DNA of 64,000 bases, from contig JANPWX010000033.1 of the NCBI GenBank assembly GCA_024734555.1, positions 7,426,313-7,490,312 on the forward strand, written 5' to 3'. The position numbers were made by a program, and so were the translations under genes. The notes under the pieces were generated by a model. That model had not been told where the DNA came from, made no database searches, and saw nothing but the letters and a program-made list of their open reading frames with translations. Below are positions 1 through 11,092 of this stretch, piece after piece (the first letter of the stretch is position 1; every line of letters begins with the position of its first letter). Origin of the DNA: Trochalopteron elliotii (Eukaryota; Chordata; Aves; Passeriformes; Leiothrichidae).

Positions 1-280
1 ATGTCACCAGGGTCCCTAAACCAGAAACACGTTGAAATGAACAGGAATGGGACAGCGACAGCCTAGGTCGGTGGGGTAGAGGTCTTTTCCAGGAGGCCTG
101 ATGAGCCTCTGACCTGCCCTGGAGGGGAGGTGCTGGGATGGCAGAGACCTGTGTGCATCCTCCCACGTGCCCACACTGCAGGGATAGCAGCATTCCCACT
201 CACTCTCCCTGCAGGCATGGATAACATACCATCAGGAGCATGCACTTATCAAAATGTTATAAATTGCTGCCTTTTAAATA
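1..280. other. Unannotated single-copy DNA
   Basis: No gene, repeat or clear motif cluster is seen. The short open frame on the minus strand has no recognisable protein features. Confidence 0.5.
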
Positions 281-670
281 GCGTGGTAATTTGCTAGTCC
301 ATTACAGGAGGAGTTGTAGGATGCAAGGACCACGCTATGAAAAATTAAGCCTTTGCGTCAGCGCCGACCTCGGCACCGAGGCGCTCTCGGAGCTGCTCCA
401 TTATGTTTGCCTGCCCTGAGCAATTAGCCAGCCGTCAGCACTCATCAGCGTGTCACCGCACCTCGGAGGACGGCGGGGCTGGCATTCCCTGCCTGGATTC
501 CCGAATCCTTCTCTGCGGAGGTTCCAGTCGCCGCTGGTCCCCGGGAGGCGGCCCCAGCAGGGAACCCCGGCGCCTCCGCGGCCGCCCCTCCTGCTGTAAT
601 TAGCGCAGCTGTACAGCCAAAACTGGGAGCTGCACCACCTAATTTAGTCCAGCAGTTTCATTCTCTAAAT
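281..670. promoter_or_regulatory. Candidate conserved regulatory element with CpG-rich core
   Basis: A CpG-dense core (about 355-590) is flanked by AT-rich sequence holding homeodomain-type and bHLH-type motifs. TAATTA lies at 597-602 and an E-box CAGCTG at 606-611, with another ATTA-type site near 421. An inverted repeat (CCTCGG, 2-nt spacer, CCGAGG) sits at 368-381. The open frame at 403-603 has no known domain. The mix of AT-rich motif clusters and a short CpG patch is what deeply conserved non-coding elements near developmental genes often look like, but conservation cannot be tested here. A small CpG island promoter is the alternative. Confidence 0.35.
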
Positions 671-1830
671 TCCTCAGCCTTGGGAACAACCCTCTCTCGT
701 GAGCAGCAGTGTTTTCAGCGGCAGTGCTGCTGCCCAGTGCTCTCCATGCAGAAGGCAGCACTGATCCTTCCCAGCAGCACTGATGCTCTGGGGCTGGGAT
801 AGCCGTGCTCCCAATTCAGTGTCTTGCTGGCAAATTCAGCTGGACATTCAGCTCACACCAGGAGAATTATGTTCATTACGCCAGTTTTGTGCAAGGCAAA
901 GGGATATTTCTCCTAACACATGTTTAATTTCTCAGCATAAATCCCTCTGAAACTAAACTTCTCCTTCATTTTATGTGCTTAGATATTTTCTCACAAGTTG
1001 CAGGTGAAATCTATGTCCTGGCACACACATAAAAGCAAATGCAGGAGGGATGTGTCCTGGCAATATACGCATCATCCCTGGAGATAAATATTTTCTAGCT
1101 GGGGAGGAAATGCACAAACACCAGCTACTATTTTTTTCTCAATATATATACACCTTTCTGGACAAAAATAAACATGTGAACACAGGATGTGCTATTCCCA
1201 GGCTTTCTGCCCAGAGCCAAGGTGACAACCAGCAGTTCAGAGGAAACTTGCACACCAGTTACTCTCAGCCAGCTCATTAAAAACACATCAGGGAACCTCC
1301 AGTACCCTGGGAACCCCAGGAGCAGTTTCTGATCCTATTACACACACAAACACACGGGCTGCTGCCACTCTGCTCTAGCAAAACTCCTCAAAATGGGAAA
1401 TGCAGGAATGGGTGCCAACAACACGGGGTCAGAGGCTGGCATAGCCTGGCAGGGACCCCTCACACCCCCACCCACGATGCCTGGACACACAGTGCACCCA
1501 CTCTCCTCCAAGGACGAGGCAACACTTCCACCATGGGTGGCTGTCCTGGTCCCTGTTGGTGTGGGACAGCTGTGAGCCAGGACCTCACTGCTTTGCATCC
1601 TCCACATCCCATTCCTCACAGGAACACCAGCAGGGAACTTTGTGGGATCGTGAATATGAATTGCTTTGACCTCACTTAGTCTGATATGGTAGAGTATTAA
1701 ATCTCTATTTTTCAAGCATTAAGCCTGTGTAATAGAAGGATGCTGTGAGCAATTTGCAGTAAGATGAAGGGATATTACTGTCCTGGGAGACAGACAATCC
1801 AACCACATCCACAAATTGATAACAGAGATA
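671..1830. other. Unannotated DNA
   Basis: There is no recognisable gene or transposable element. It contains a short CA-rich stretch near 1340 and an AT-rich patch near 1130-1155. Open frames here lack domains and usable splice or codon evidence. Confidence 0.5.
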
Positions 1831-2290
1831 GTGGCTTAGGTTCAAGCTAGCTATTAATTAAGGGCATGTTTTATGTGGAAGACAATAGCAGCTTACACAG
1901 GCAGGTACTCGCTGGCCTCCTCTCCCCTGCGGTGAGCGGCGCTCCCGGAGCTGGAGCGCAGCCAGGTGGGTTCATACCTTGCTGAACCGCAGTTCACACG
2001 TGTACATTTGAATCTCTGACAGGCAAAATTAATTTCTCAAGCCTTTAGCCCCCGCAGCTCCGAGAGCGGCTGTGGTGGCTGAGGAGCGGCGCCGCCGGGA
2101 GCAGCGTGCTGCCCTCCCTGTGGGGACAGCCAGGGGCTGGGCCAGCCCAAAGCTCCGGGGTGCTGACAGCTCTCACGGCTCTGGCTGCTAATGAGCACTA
2201 TCCATGTCCCGAGCTCTTCCTCTGCCCTCAGAACTCCCTGCCTCGTTAGCCGGCTGATCCGCAGCTCTTAGCAAAGAAATCCAATATCAG
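1831..2290. promoter_or_regulatory. Candidate regulatory element, AT-rich flank plus CpG patches
   Basis: A palindromic TTAATTAA lies at 1854-1861. CpG-rich stretches at about 1925-1965 and 2050-2130 alternate with AT-rich sequence (about 2010-2045). No open frame of interest crosses it. The composition resembles a conserved non-coding element or a weak CpG-type promoter, and sequence alone does not separate the two. Confidence 0.3.
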
Positions 2291-4615
2291 TTTCACTCGT
2301 CTCATCTTGGCTGTGGCAGCCCCCCTCAGCTGTCACCCCTCTTGGTGCTCTCAGCAGGCTCCTGCTCCCGAGCCCCTGTGGCAGGACTCTCATCTCACAT
2401 CCACTCATTAGGATGATTACACAGACACTAATTTTGCCCAAATTACTAACAGAATATTACCCCTTTACAATCTTGCTCCTCACCCTAGAATTTAGCAGCA
2501 AGCCTGCAACATGCCCTGACAGCTGACCCCCATGCTGGCACAGAATATGCACCAAAGCTTCAGCTTCACTCAGCAAATCCCCTCCACAGCCTCAGACAGG
2601 TTTCCTGAGCAGGGCAGGCACATGCAGGGACATTCACCCTTGGGAGTTCACAGTCACTCATGGCACAAGGTGAAATATTACAGACAGCAAGAACCAGGAG
2701 ACCCTGGAGCCTGTCCAGCTGATGGAGCCAAGGCACACGGCAGACCCTGAGCACCAGCAGTGCCACAGTGTCCAAGTGCTCCTCTGGAGAGGGTCTTCCC
2801 AGCAGGAAGCTGCAGAGCCAAACAGTGCAGGTCAGCCAGGGAGGTATGTATGTAATGTTGGAGAAAGCAATAAGAAAGTTGTTGTGCCATGAAAAAATTA
2901 AAGCATCTCTTTTTATGGACAGACACCTATGGAAAAAAAGCAGATAAAGCAGAGGGCTGGTCTGGGGAGACAGAAGAAGTTTATTTTTTTTCAGATAGGA
3001 CTAGAGAACAGCTGGAGAATTGATGAGGTGGCAAGGACAGGAGGGGGCTCCAGGCTCCTGCCAACACATTGGAGCCCCTGTCTTGGGTCACAGGCAGGTC
3101 ACACACCTTTCTGGAAAACGGTGTTCAGAGATGGGGGGAACTCTTGGCAGGAAGCATCAACACTTACAAACCATGACAGCTCCCTTCAGGCTCTCCTGAT
3201 AAAGTGTCTCCTGGCCACTGGTTCCCAGAGACATCTGTCAGAGCTGGGCTGTGTCCATGAGCTGGACAGGAGCAGACCTGCCCAGACATCCCCAGCTGAG
3301 CAGAGCAAGGACAGGCAGGGGCCTGGTTGGAGCTGTTGGAGAGGGGTGTGCTGGTCAATGGTGAGAAATGGAAAAATGAACAAAGCAAAGGGAAAGAAGG
3401 ACAAGTTGGAAGTCAGGCCACTGAGGATGAAAGGAACAGCCCTCACAGTGGGAGAGTTCCCAGCTGCAGACAAATTTGGCTACAGGTTCACCGTGTCTGC
3501 AGGGTCTCCTTTAAAAGCTCAATGCAAATGTCCTCATGAAGCCAAAACATGTCCTGGGCTGAAGTGACCCTCTGCCCAGCCAGTGTGGGAAGGTGTGTGC
3601 CTTCACACACCTGGCCCCTGCAGCCACATGCTGCCACTCTCTGGAGCCAGGTTCTGTGCCCAGCATGCTGCCATTCCAGTGTCCCAGGCTGCCTGCTGCA
3701 ACCCAGCTGCATGTCTCATCTTGGGTGAGAAATTTCTCTTTATACCAGGCTGTCTATTCAAGTCATAAAAATAGGCTTTTTTTCCTTCTGTAAGTGCAAC
3801 ACTTTTCATATTTTTACTTCCAGCTGTCTAGATAGTATTTCACTTTTTTCATTTCTAGTACTCGCTCTCAGTTATTTAATGTGAATTTCTAGGGCATGGT
3901 GCCCTTAGCAGACATCAGAGCAATATAACACAAGGAATCAGATATACACTGTTCTAGGAGAAGGCAGGAACAAAAAGACAAACTAGGCTCTTAATACATA
4001 TGGTGCTTTTGATTCATGGAATATAGAAAATTGTATTTGATTATATCGGTAATGGAGCCTCATAACTTTAGATTAGGGTTATGCTGATGGCCCAACTAAT
4101 GGACAGCTTATTGCAGGAATAGATTTCATCCTATCATATTTTTTCCTTGTATCAATTACTTGGAATGTTTAAACGTCTCATTTCTGTGGATGTTTATTGC
4201 TTAATTTTCCTTTCTAAGAAAAGCCTGCACGCACACAATGCCCTGGTGCTTTTCTTCCAAGGGGCAAGGAACTACAGAGCTGTGCTTCTGGAGCCCAGAA
4301 ATTCCCATCATCTCTGGCTGCACAGGCCAGCAGATCCACTCTGGAGGTTCACAGCTGCTGGCTCCATGTGACACTAAGCTCTGAGGGAGCACAGCCCAAG
4401 TTCCCTTAGCAGAGATGTGATGCTATTGGGAAAAAACCCTAAAAATTAAAAGACACATTAAATTAACCTGTCTCAAAAGCCAAAGGACTGTGTGGGATTG
4501 CTGTCACAAAGTTAACAGCAGAGCTGATGATAACAGAGATTGGAAGTAAATATGGTTTGGTGGAGAGAATCTCATTTGCAGTCAGCTGAAATGGTAATAT
4601 TATTAATTACAACAG
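2291..4615. other. Unannotated DNA, AT-rich toward its right end
   Basis: The left part is ordinary mixed-composition DNA. A 212-codon open frame at 2929-3567 has no domain and is judged to be chance. A POU octamer ATGCAAAT occurs at 3532-3539. From about 3780 to 4200 and again from 4430 to 4615 the sequence is AT-rich with no repeat family recognised. Confidence 0.5.
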
Positions 4616-4637
4616 TAATAATAATAATAATAATAAA
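4616..4637. repeat. (TAA)n microsatellite
   Basis: There are about seven uninterrupted TAA units, set in AT-rich sequence. It is a simple repeat and may vary in length between individuals. Confidence 0.9.
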
Positions 4638-4844
4638 AACAATAAGTATTTCAACAACATTTATTAAATAATATTATGAAAACATGAAGAGAAATTCTTG
4701 TTTCCCAGTAAAGAGTTTAGGAGTCTGTTGAGGCACCAGAGACGTTACCTATTGATCCCAGAGCCAGAAGGCAAAGCAGCTAGTGGATTTTAAATTTTTG
4801 GGTTTTTTACTTTGCCTAGCTGTAACCATACCTGAAATCCTATT

Positions 4845-5110
4845 AAAAAAAAAAACAGAAAAAAAACAAAAAAAAACCCCCAAAAAAACCCAAAACAACC
4901 AAACAAAAAAAAACACCCTGAAACAAGCAAACAAAAAACCCCAAAGAAATATAAAACCCCCCAAAACATAAAAAACTTCTAAGCAAAGAAGAGTAACAGA
5001 AAGATCCCAAACTACAAAAAAAAAACAAACCCAACAAAACAAATAACAATGAAAACGCAAACAAACAAACAACCGCCCCAAAAAACCCCCAAACCCCAAC
5101 CAAACAAACT
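4845..5110. repeat. A/C-rich low-complexity tract
   Basis: The plus strand is almost entirely A and C: an 11-A run at 4845-4855 followed by irregular A-runs and C-runs (AAACAAAC and CCCCAAAA types). Read on the minus strand it is a T/G tract, which makes the opposite-strand frames look like poly-Phe/Gly/Leu membrane protein. No target-site duplication or transposon body is seen next to it. Similar tracts are common in songbird assemblies, in my recollection. Confidence 0.85.
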
Positions 5111-5840
5111 TGCAGAGAAACACACCACCTTTGTCCCAGTTTAAATACAGCTGCTTGACGCCAGTGACTTCAGAATGATCTCTGCTATTTACTTCACACA
5201 AGTGTGCCTTGCTTCACTCCAGAACTGATACCTGCCAGCCAAAGGAGGGCCATGAGGTTGATGTCCCTGAAGAGCAACAATCCTGGATCAGGAACAGGCA
5301 CTGAGTGCCTGCCAGGGCCATTGGCATCGGGAACAGAAGCTGCATGTCCCAAAGGGTGCCCAGCAACGGGAATTTTTACTTTTTTTAACCTTTAGCTGAA
5401 CCCTCCCATTTGCCCTGCCCGCTGAGAGAGGAGGCTGCTGGGGCTCTTCTGTCCCAGTGCCTTTTGCTGTCACAGCCCCTATTTCTTAGGGAAGAAAGGG
5501 CCTGGCAGCAGGGACACAGGATGGCCCTGGCAAGAAGGGCACGGTGGCCACAGCAAGAGGCATTTCCTGAGGTGAGGTGGGATCATTGCATCCTGCTCCT
5601 GCCTTTTCCCCGAGCCTTTTCCCCCAGGCTCAGTGGGAGCCCCAGCCTGAGCTGCAGCCCCACACACAGAGGCAGCCTGAGCACTCAGGCTGCTCAGGGA
5701 CACAGGAAAGGGAGGGGACATCGCACGGGGACAGTCCCTGCAGGGTGGGAGGCTGCAGAGCCAAGGCACCTCAGCTGGCTCGGGCACACTCACTCACACA
5801 CAGGTGGCATGTTATCACCACTTCAAGAAGAGAGCTGGCT
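5111..5840. other. Unannotated DNA
   Basis: Overlapping open frames up to 163 codons (5410-5901) occur in GC-rich sequence without recognised domains. No repeat was identified. Confidence 0.5.
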
Positions 5841-5990
5841 CCACTTATTTTTTTTCATTAAAATGCAAATTAATTTAATAAAAAGTGGAATTGTAAATTA
5901 ATGAAGCGCTTTAAAATTCTACATAATACAAGGCTAATACTTACTCTACAGTATTTCCTCCAGTTAATACCACCACTAACTCCCCCGAGT
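5841..5990. promoter_or_regulatory. Candidate regulatory element with POU octamer and homeodomain sites
   Basis: This AT-rich patch has ATGCAAAT (5863-5870) running directly into AATTAATTTAAT, with a further AAATTAATG about 25 bases on. Octamer and TAAT motifs this close are typical of POU/homeodomain-bound enhancers. Conservation is untested. Confidence 0.35.
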
Positions 5991-7189
5991 GGCAGCAGCT
6001 CCACCAATCTCACTGACTGAGATGGGGTCAGAGCTTGCAGAAGTGGGCACAGTGCCTTCATACACTGGCCCAGCCTCTGGGGCAGTTCCCAGGCTCCTCA
6101 TCCTCAGGAATCCCACCTGCAGTACCTGCCTGCACCCTCAGGGCCAAGGCACTGGAGAGCAGAGATGCTGCTTTTCCTCTATAAACAGCAATGGATCCCT
6201 GTAATTTACTACAGCCCAAGGGTTCACATGGAGATTGAAGGGGCTGCTGCCCAAACCAAACCCAGGGACAAGCTGCCCTCCCACATGGTCAGTGACACAA
6301 CAATCAGGGCTGCCTTGGATGCTCTCATGGAAACTTTAGGCACATTTGAACTTAAGAGAGACTGTGGATCCACACGGGGTTTTTTTCTTTATTTCTGCCC
6401 TGATACCAAAAGCCAGATTCAGGTATTGACTCCAAAGCCAACCCTCTCTGGGGGTTGCTCTGCACACAGGGCTGCAGCCAGACAGCCCCACTGTGCTGCT
6501 GTTGTGTTCACCAGCAGCTGAGCTGCTGCACGGATCCCCCCATAGCTGGCTGGGCTCTCAGCAGCCCCTCTATCTCCACCACTGCTGTCCCTTCACTGCA
6601 GCAGAGAGCAGAGACACAGGAGAGGGAACCCAGGCTGGCAGGGAACCAGCAGGGAGCAATTACTGCCCAGGACCCCCTTCAGGGCAAACCTGGCTCAAGG
6701 AAACCAAACATTACCTTGAACATACATGCACAAGGCTTGTTCTCTACGTCTTCCCTTTCTAACATCTACTTGCATGGAGACACTGGGAGATCCATCTTTA
6801 GAAAATTCATCCTTAAAATAAAGTAGAACTGGAGAAGCACACTAGGAAAATATTGGGCACAATGAATGAGGTATTTCCAATGGAATCTATCCCTCCTGAC
6901 TTGCAGCTCCACATCTGAGATCATCACCTTCTGCTTTTTTTATAGCAAAAGGAAAGAAAAGGCAATTCTGAGAATAATTCGATTCATCCCTGAAGCATCT
7001 CAAGCAGGTCGGTAAAACACCAAAAACATGCCTTTCCCTGTCTGCTGGTGATGAAGTGACCGGGCAGAATTCTCCTGGAGATGTGGCCCTGGTACCTGCA
7101 CAGCTGGGTGACAGGAATCCTTCCTCTCTCCTCTTCTGAGGGACCCTGCCCTCCCAGCAGAGCCCAGCAGTGCCGGTGTGAATCACCCA
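5991..7189. other. Unannotated DNA
   Basis: No repeat family or credible gene is seen. Several short open frames overlap in different phases, as expected by chance in this composition. Confidence 0.5.
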
Positions 7190-7740
7190 CCGCCCTCCCT
7201 TACTGCCGTGTGTTCACCACACATTATCCCTTAAATAAAGCTCGCCCACCCTATTATTGTAATGTCAGCCCTGAACCTGAGATAAGCCCTACAGACAATT
7301 TATAATTACACAGCAATAGCTCTTTTACGCTGCGCGGAGGGGCCATCGAGAGAGGATTTAGGTCTTTCACGGAGCCAGCGTTTGACAGGTCTCTGCTGTT
7401 ATTTCATCCTGACAGCTCCTTGCCACCCGACTCCTCCTGCGACAGTACACTCGGGCTTTGCTGTGTGATCTCAGGTGAAGAGAGCACGTAATGGGCAATA
7501 ATTGCGGGCGATTACTGTTTACTTGTTAACTCCGCTTGGCAGAGCAGCTGTGATGGACACGGGGACTGGAATATTCCCTTTTATCGCCTGTAGCACCGAG
7601 AGCGAACTGGTGCTTAATTCAAAGGCTGGAATCTATAAAAAATAAGACGAAACCCATCATTAAATTTCTCTTAGTGGCTATGTGCATAATTCATCCAAAC
7701 ACCATCAAATATAAATGGCCTCGTGTCAGGCTGACAGTGC
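7190..7740. promoter_or_regulatory. Strong candidate conserved non-coding element
   Basis: About 550 bases carry no repeat, no open frame beyond chance, and dense factor-type motifs: GATAAG at 7281-7286, TAATTA at 7303-7308, a CpG-rich stretch at about 7325-7375, a TAATTG-type site near 7500, and a forkhead-type TGTTTAC at 7516-7522. It combines AT-rich and CpG-containing sequence in the manner of ultraconserved enhancers. It ends where a minisatellite-bearing GC-rich stretch begins. Alternative: ordinary unique DNA. Confidence 0.4.
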
Positions 7741-7827
7741 AGGCACAGCACATCCCGGAGCTGCAGGAGACAGCCCCGGCCAGGCAGAGCCGCTGCTGGT
7801 GATGGGCTGGACAGCTCCGGGGCTGCC

Positions 7828-8191
7828 GGCAGGACACGGTCACCGTGAGCTCCTGTTCCTGTCACCCTGCTCCCGCAGCCCCCGGGGATCCTCTGCAGGA
7901 CACGGTCACCGTGCCACCCTGTTCCTGCCAGCCCCGGGCTGCTCGGCAGGACACGGTCACTCTGTTACCCTGCTCCTGTCACCCTGCTCCCGCCAGCCCC
8001 GGGCTCCCCGGCAGGACACGGTCACCGTGTCACCCTGCTCCTGCCAGCCCCGGGGCTCCCGGCAGGACATGGTCACCGTGTCACCCTGCTTCTGTCACCC
8101 TGCTCCTGCCAGCCCCGGGGCTCCCGGCAGGACATGGTCACCGTGTCACCCTGCTTCTGTCACCCTGCTTCTGCCAGCCCCGGGGCTCCCC
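7828..8191. repeat. GC-rich minisatellite, alternating 51- and 65-66-bp units
   Basis: Six tandem units start with GGCAGGACACGG or a close variant, at 7828, 7894, 7945, 8010, 8061 and 8126. Unit lengths are 66, 51, 65, 51, 65 and 66. The long units carry an extra 14-bp copy of the internal TCACCCTGCTCCTG-like motif, so the array has a repeat within a repeat. Each unit includes a GGTCACCGTG near-palindrome and a CCCCGGG-type segment. Open frames spanning it in both plus-strand phases are repeat artefacts. Confidence 0.93.
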
Positions 8192-8199
8192 GGCATTGG

Positions 8200-9589
8200 G
8201 GCTGATCCCCAATCTCTCCTGCTGGCACGCTGACTAACTACAATGTTGATTATCATTTCCCCCCACTGCTAGAGTTTAAAAAGACTTGCACAGATTCTGC
8301 ATGGATTACAATATACAAATTCTTTATCGCTTCCTAGGGTCTGAACTTTGATTAGGAGCAGAATGCCCTCGATTTCACCAGCCACAGCCTGGTACACAGC
8401 CCTCATTCCACACTGCAGATGTCAATCTGCAGCAGTTTAGAGAATGCTTGCAACAAGTCCTCTGGAAAGTTTTTTCTCCATTTATTTGAAAAACACCAAG
8501 TTATTTAATAAATCACAGAAAGTTGTTTTGCAAAAGTATCCTTTGAACCATTAGATATTATTTTGAATGCCAATTTTTCTTCCCACCTTATGGCAGGATA
8601 AAGATACCCCACTCAATTTTCATCAAAAGCACATGAAAGCAATTAAGGCTCCTGTAGTTTCTATGGAAATAAGGGATGCAAATTGGGATTGTGTGGTGCC
8701 TTTTTTCTTGAATTTATCCATAAAAATGCAAATATTCTTCAATAGATACTGAAATATTTGCCTTGTTTTAAGGGAGCAGAATACACAGATGAGGCTCTTT
8801 TGTCCACTGGCTCTTCTGGCAGAGGTTTGACAGCCTGTGGAGCACAAACCTGCAAAAGCTGAATGAGCCCTGCCAGAGCATGGATGGCAGCAAAGCTGGC
8901 TCCAAAAGGTGTGAGCCCAGCCTCGAGGACTGGGGCTTCCCCTCACAGTCCTTCAGTCACCAGCATTAGCAAATGGCTTCTCCTGCCTTTTCCCACAAGG
9001 AGACCCACATCACCAACGTGCACTGCATTGATCCCTGCCCACAGTGCCAGGTCACAGCCCTGTGGCACTGAATTAGGACAGTGATGTCACCTCCAGGGTG
9101 TGGAAACCAGAAGCCAAGGGACCAGCACAAACAAATCACATTTGATTTGATGCATCTGCTTTACTTTCCTGCCAGACATTTCAGAGCAGAGCATCCAGTA
9201 CAGAACATCCTACTCTGTTGGTGGGACTCATCTTGTCCTGCAGCAGGGATGGATCAAAACCCTCCAGCACAAGGTTTAATTAATTTCCTTTCAGACTGAA
9301 GGGTACAGAAGAGTTAATACCAGCAAAGGTCTCTGGATTATTCCCCAAAGTGCCATCCAGCTCTCTCCTCTCTCTGCAGGCTGGATGTAGTGAGCATCAC
9401 TCAGCATTCACCAATAAATAATCCAACAGCCTGAGGAGCTGCCAGTCTGCAGCTGGGCACCTCATGCCTGTCAGCTCCGGGTGCTAAGTGCCTCCCATGT
9501 AGGAGGCTGGGGCTCCTCCCCAGCGTTTGCACTCTGCCTGTGGACTTACCGACGCTGAAAAGGTCAACAAATGCTATTTCAGATCACTC
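8200..9589. other. Unannotated DNA with two octamer motifs
   Basis: From 8240 to 8780 the sequence is AT-rich, with ATGCAAAT at 8676-8683 and again at 8726-8733, 50 bp apart, which may mark another regulatory patch. The rest (8780-9589) shows no repeat or gene. Confidence 0.45.
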
Positions 9590-9830
9590 TTGTTTGCCAG
9601 AATGGATGACAAACCCTGGCAACTCAACTAGTGAAACTCTAAGCATGAACTAGAGCATGCTGGAGCTGCACAATTATCAGCCTGCAATTAATTAATTGTG
9701 CTGTCACTGTATGCACCTGAGAACAACTGTAAGATCAAAGAACTGAACAGAGATCAAAATGATTTGTAGATCACCTTACTTACAGCTGAAAGTGCCAATT
9801 AGATACAGCAAAGGCAGAGTCTGGCTTAGC
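9590..9830. promoter_or_regulatory. Candidate regulatory element with homeodomain palindromes
   Basis: A 9-bp inverted pair GCACAATTA / TAATTGTGC lies at 9668-9676 and 9693-9701. Inside it, 9685-9698 is a perfect 14-bp palindrome, CAATTAATTAATTG, a classic paired homeodomain site layout. Two AGATCAAA-type TCF/LEF-like sequences follow at about 9733-9760. Binding is inferred from motif shape only. Confidence 0.35.
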
Positions 9831-11026
9831 TGCTTAACAGCTCTGGAAAAGAAAAGTCACTCAATTGACTGTAGGAAAAACCCCAATGAAAGCTGGATTG
9901 CTTCCAGCCTGGGCAGAGGGGAGGTGTGATGGGCTGTCCATTGACTTGTCCTCTCCAAGGATCTCTCTGTGCCACCCACACCTTGGGCTCTGCTGCACTG
10001 AGCTGGGGAGCCCCACTGCCTGTGTGGCTCTGGGACCCAAATTTCCTTCCAGCAGGTCCAGGAGCCCCAGGAGAGGCAGGAGCAGGAGTCCAGCTGCTGG
10101 CACATCCCCTGCTGAGCACCCTCGGGGGTGGCTGCCGGTGACCCATCCCCTGCCCACCGCAGCACTGGGGGGCTGAGCCATGCAGGCAGGTTGTGGAAGT
10201 GACTCTGGTGACAATGCCCAAGGTCTCAGTGTGCCAGTGACATTTCCCAAGGAGTCAAGGGCTGACTCACAGCACCATTCTCTCCTGCCCCCTCTGTGAG
10301 CTGCTCCACACTGACTGAGACAAGCATGGCTGTAGTTATGGTGCTGATTTATGATTTTCTGTAATGTTATTTGGAAAACACATTGCAGCTGCACTTTCCT
10401 AGTCTCCAGGAGGGACTTGTCCTGCCTGTGGACAGCCTCTCCCCTTTGCCACCACACTGAGGGCAGCAGTGAGGAACCCTGCAGATTATCTTTCAGTGAG
10501 CAACACTGCAGCTCACCCAAACATATGAGCTCCCTGGAGGAATGAAGAATTAATTTCTTGCACATTTTAAGCTGGATGCCATGTTTGTAACCACAGAGAG
10601 CAGCTCTGACTGCTGGGCTGCTGTCTCCTCTCTGAGCTCCAGGCTGAGATGATGCATTAGGCTGAGCTCAAGGGATGCTGCCCTTCCAGAGCTGGCTCTG
10701 TGAGTCCTTCAAAGCCCCCACACTCCTCACCAAGCCCCTGAGGCCAGAAAACATCTGCCCAAGTGCCCAGAGGAAAGGGATTTGCTGGACTCTGCTGCTG
10801 GCAGAGGGAAGAAGGTGCCAGGAGGAGAGGCCAGACCAGGGAGGGAATTCCCCCTAAGAAGGGGGTTCTGAGTAGTCCCAGGTCCCACACCCCAGTGAGG
10901 TGACTGCAGAGACCTGGGGGAGTCACTGCTGCCCTGACACACACTGCTGTACATGTGGCTGCTGTACTGGGTGTCCTTCCTTAGATGTGCCAGCTGTGCC
11001 TCCATTGTCTCCTGTTTATCACATTG
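9831..11026. other. Unannotated DNA
   Basis: It contains the longest open frame of the window (minus strand, 9861-10565, 234 codons), but overlapping frames on both strands are also open, no domain is recognised, and no exon signals support it. No repeat was seen. Confidence 0.5.
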
Positions 11027-11092
11027 TTTAATTTCTCTTTTTAATTGACTCAGACATTTTTTAATTTCTCTGTTTAATTGGTGCAGACTGAG
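11027..11092. repeat. 33-bp tandem duplication, two copies, T-rich
   Basis: Unit 1 is 11027-11059 and unit 2 is 11060-11092. Both start TTTAATTTCTCT and contain TTTAATTG followed by a CAGAC; the rest has diverged. It looks like an old local slippage duplication. Confidence 0.75.

Noticed and set aside
2929..3567. 212-codon plus-strand open frame
   Set aside because: Composition looks like translated non-coding DNA, with no family similarity and overlapping minus-strand frames.
4749..5201. Highly hydrophobic 150-codon minus-strand frame resembling a membrane protein
   Set aside because: It is the T/G-rich complement of an A/C low-complexity tract.
9861..10565. Longest open frame, minus strand, 234 codons
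   Set aside because: No domain or motif is recognised, alternative frames on both strands are also open, and no exon signals or CpG promoter are associated. This length is possible by chance in 64 kb.
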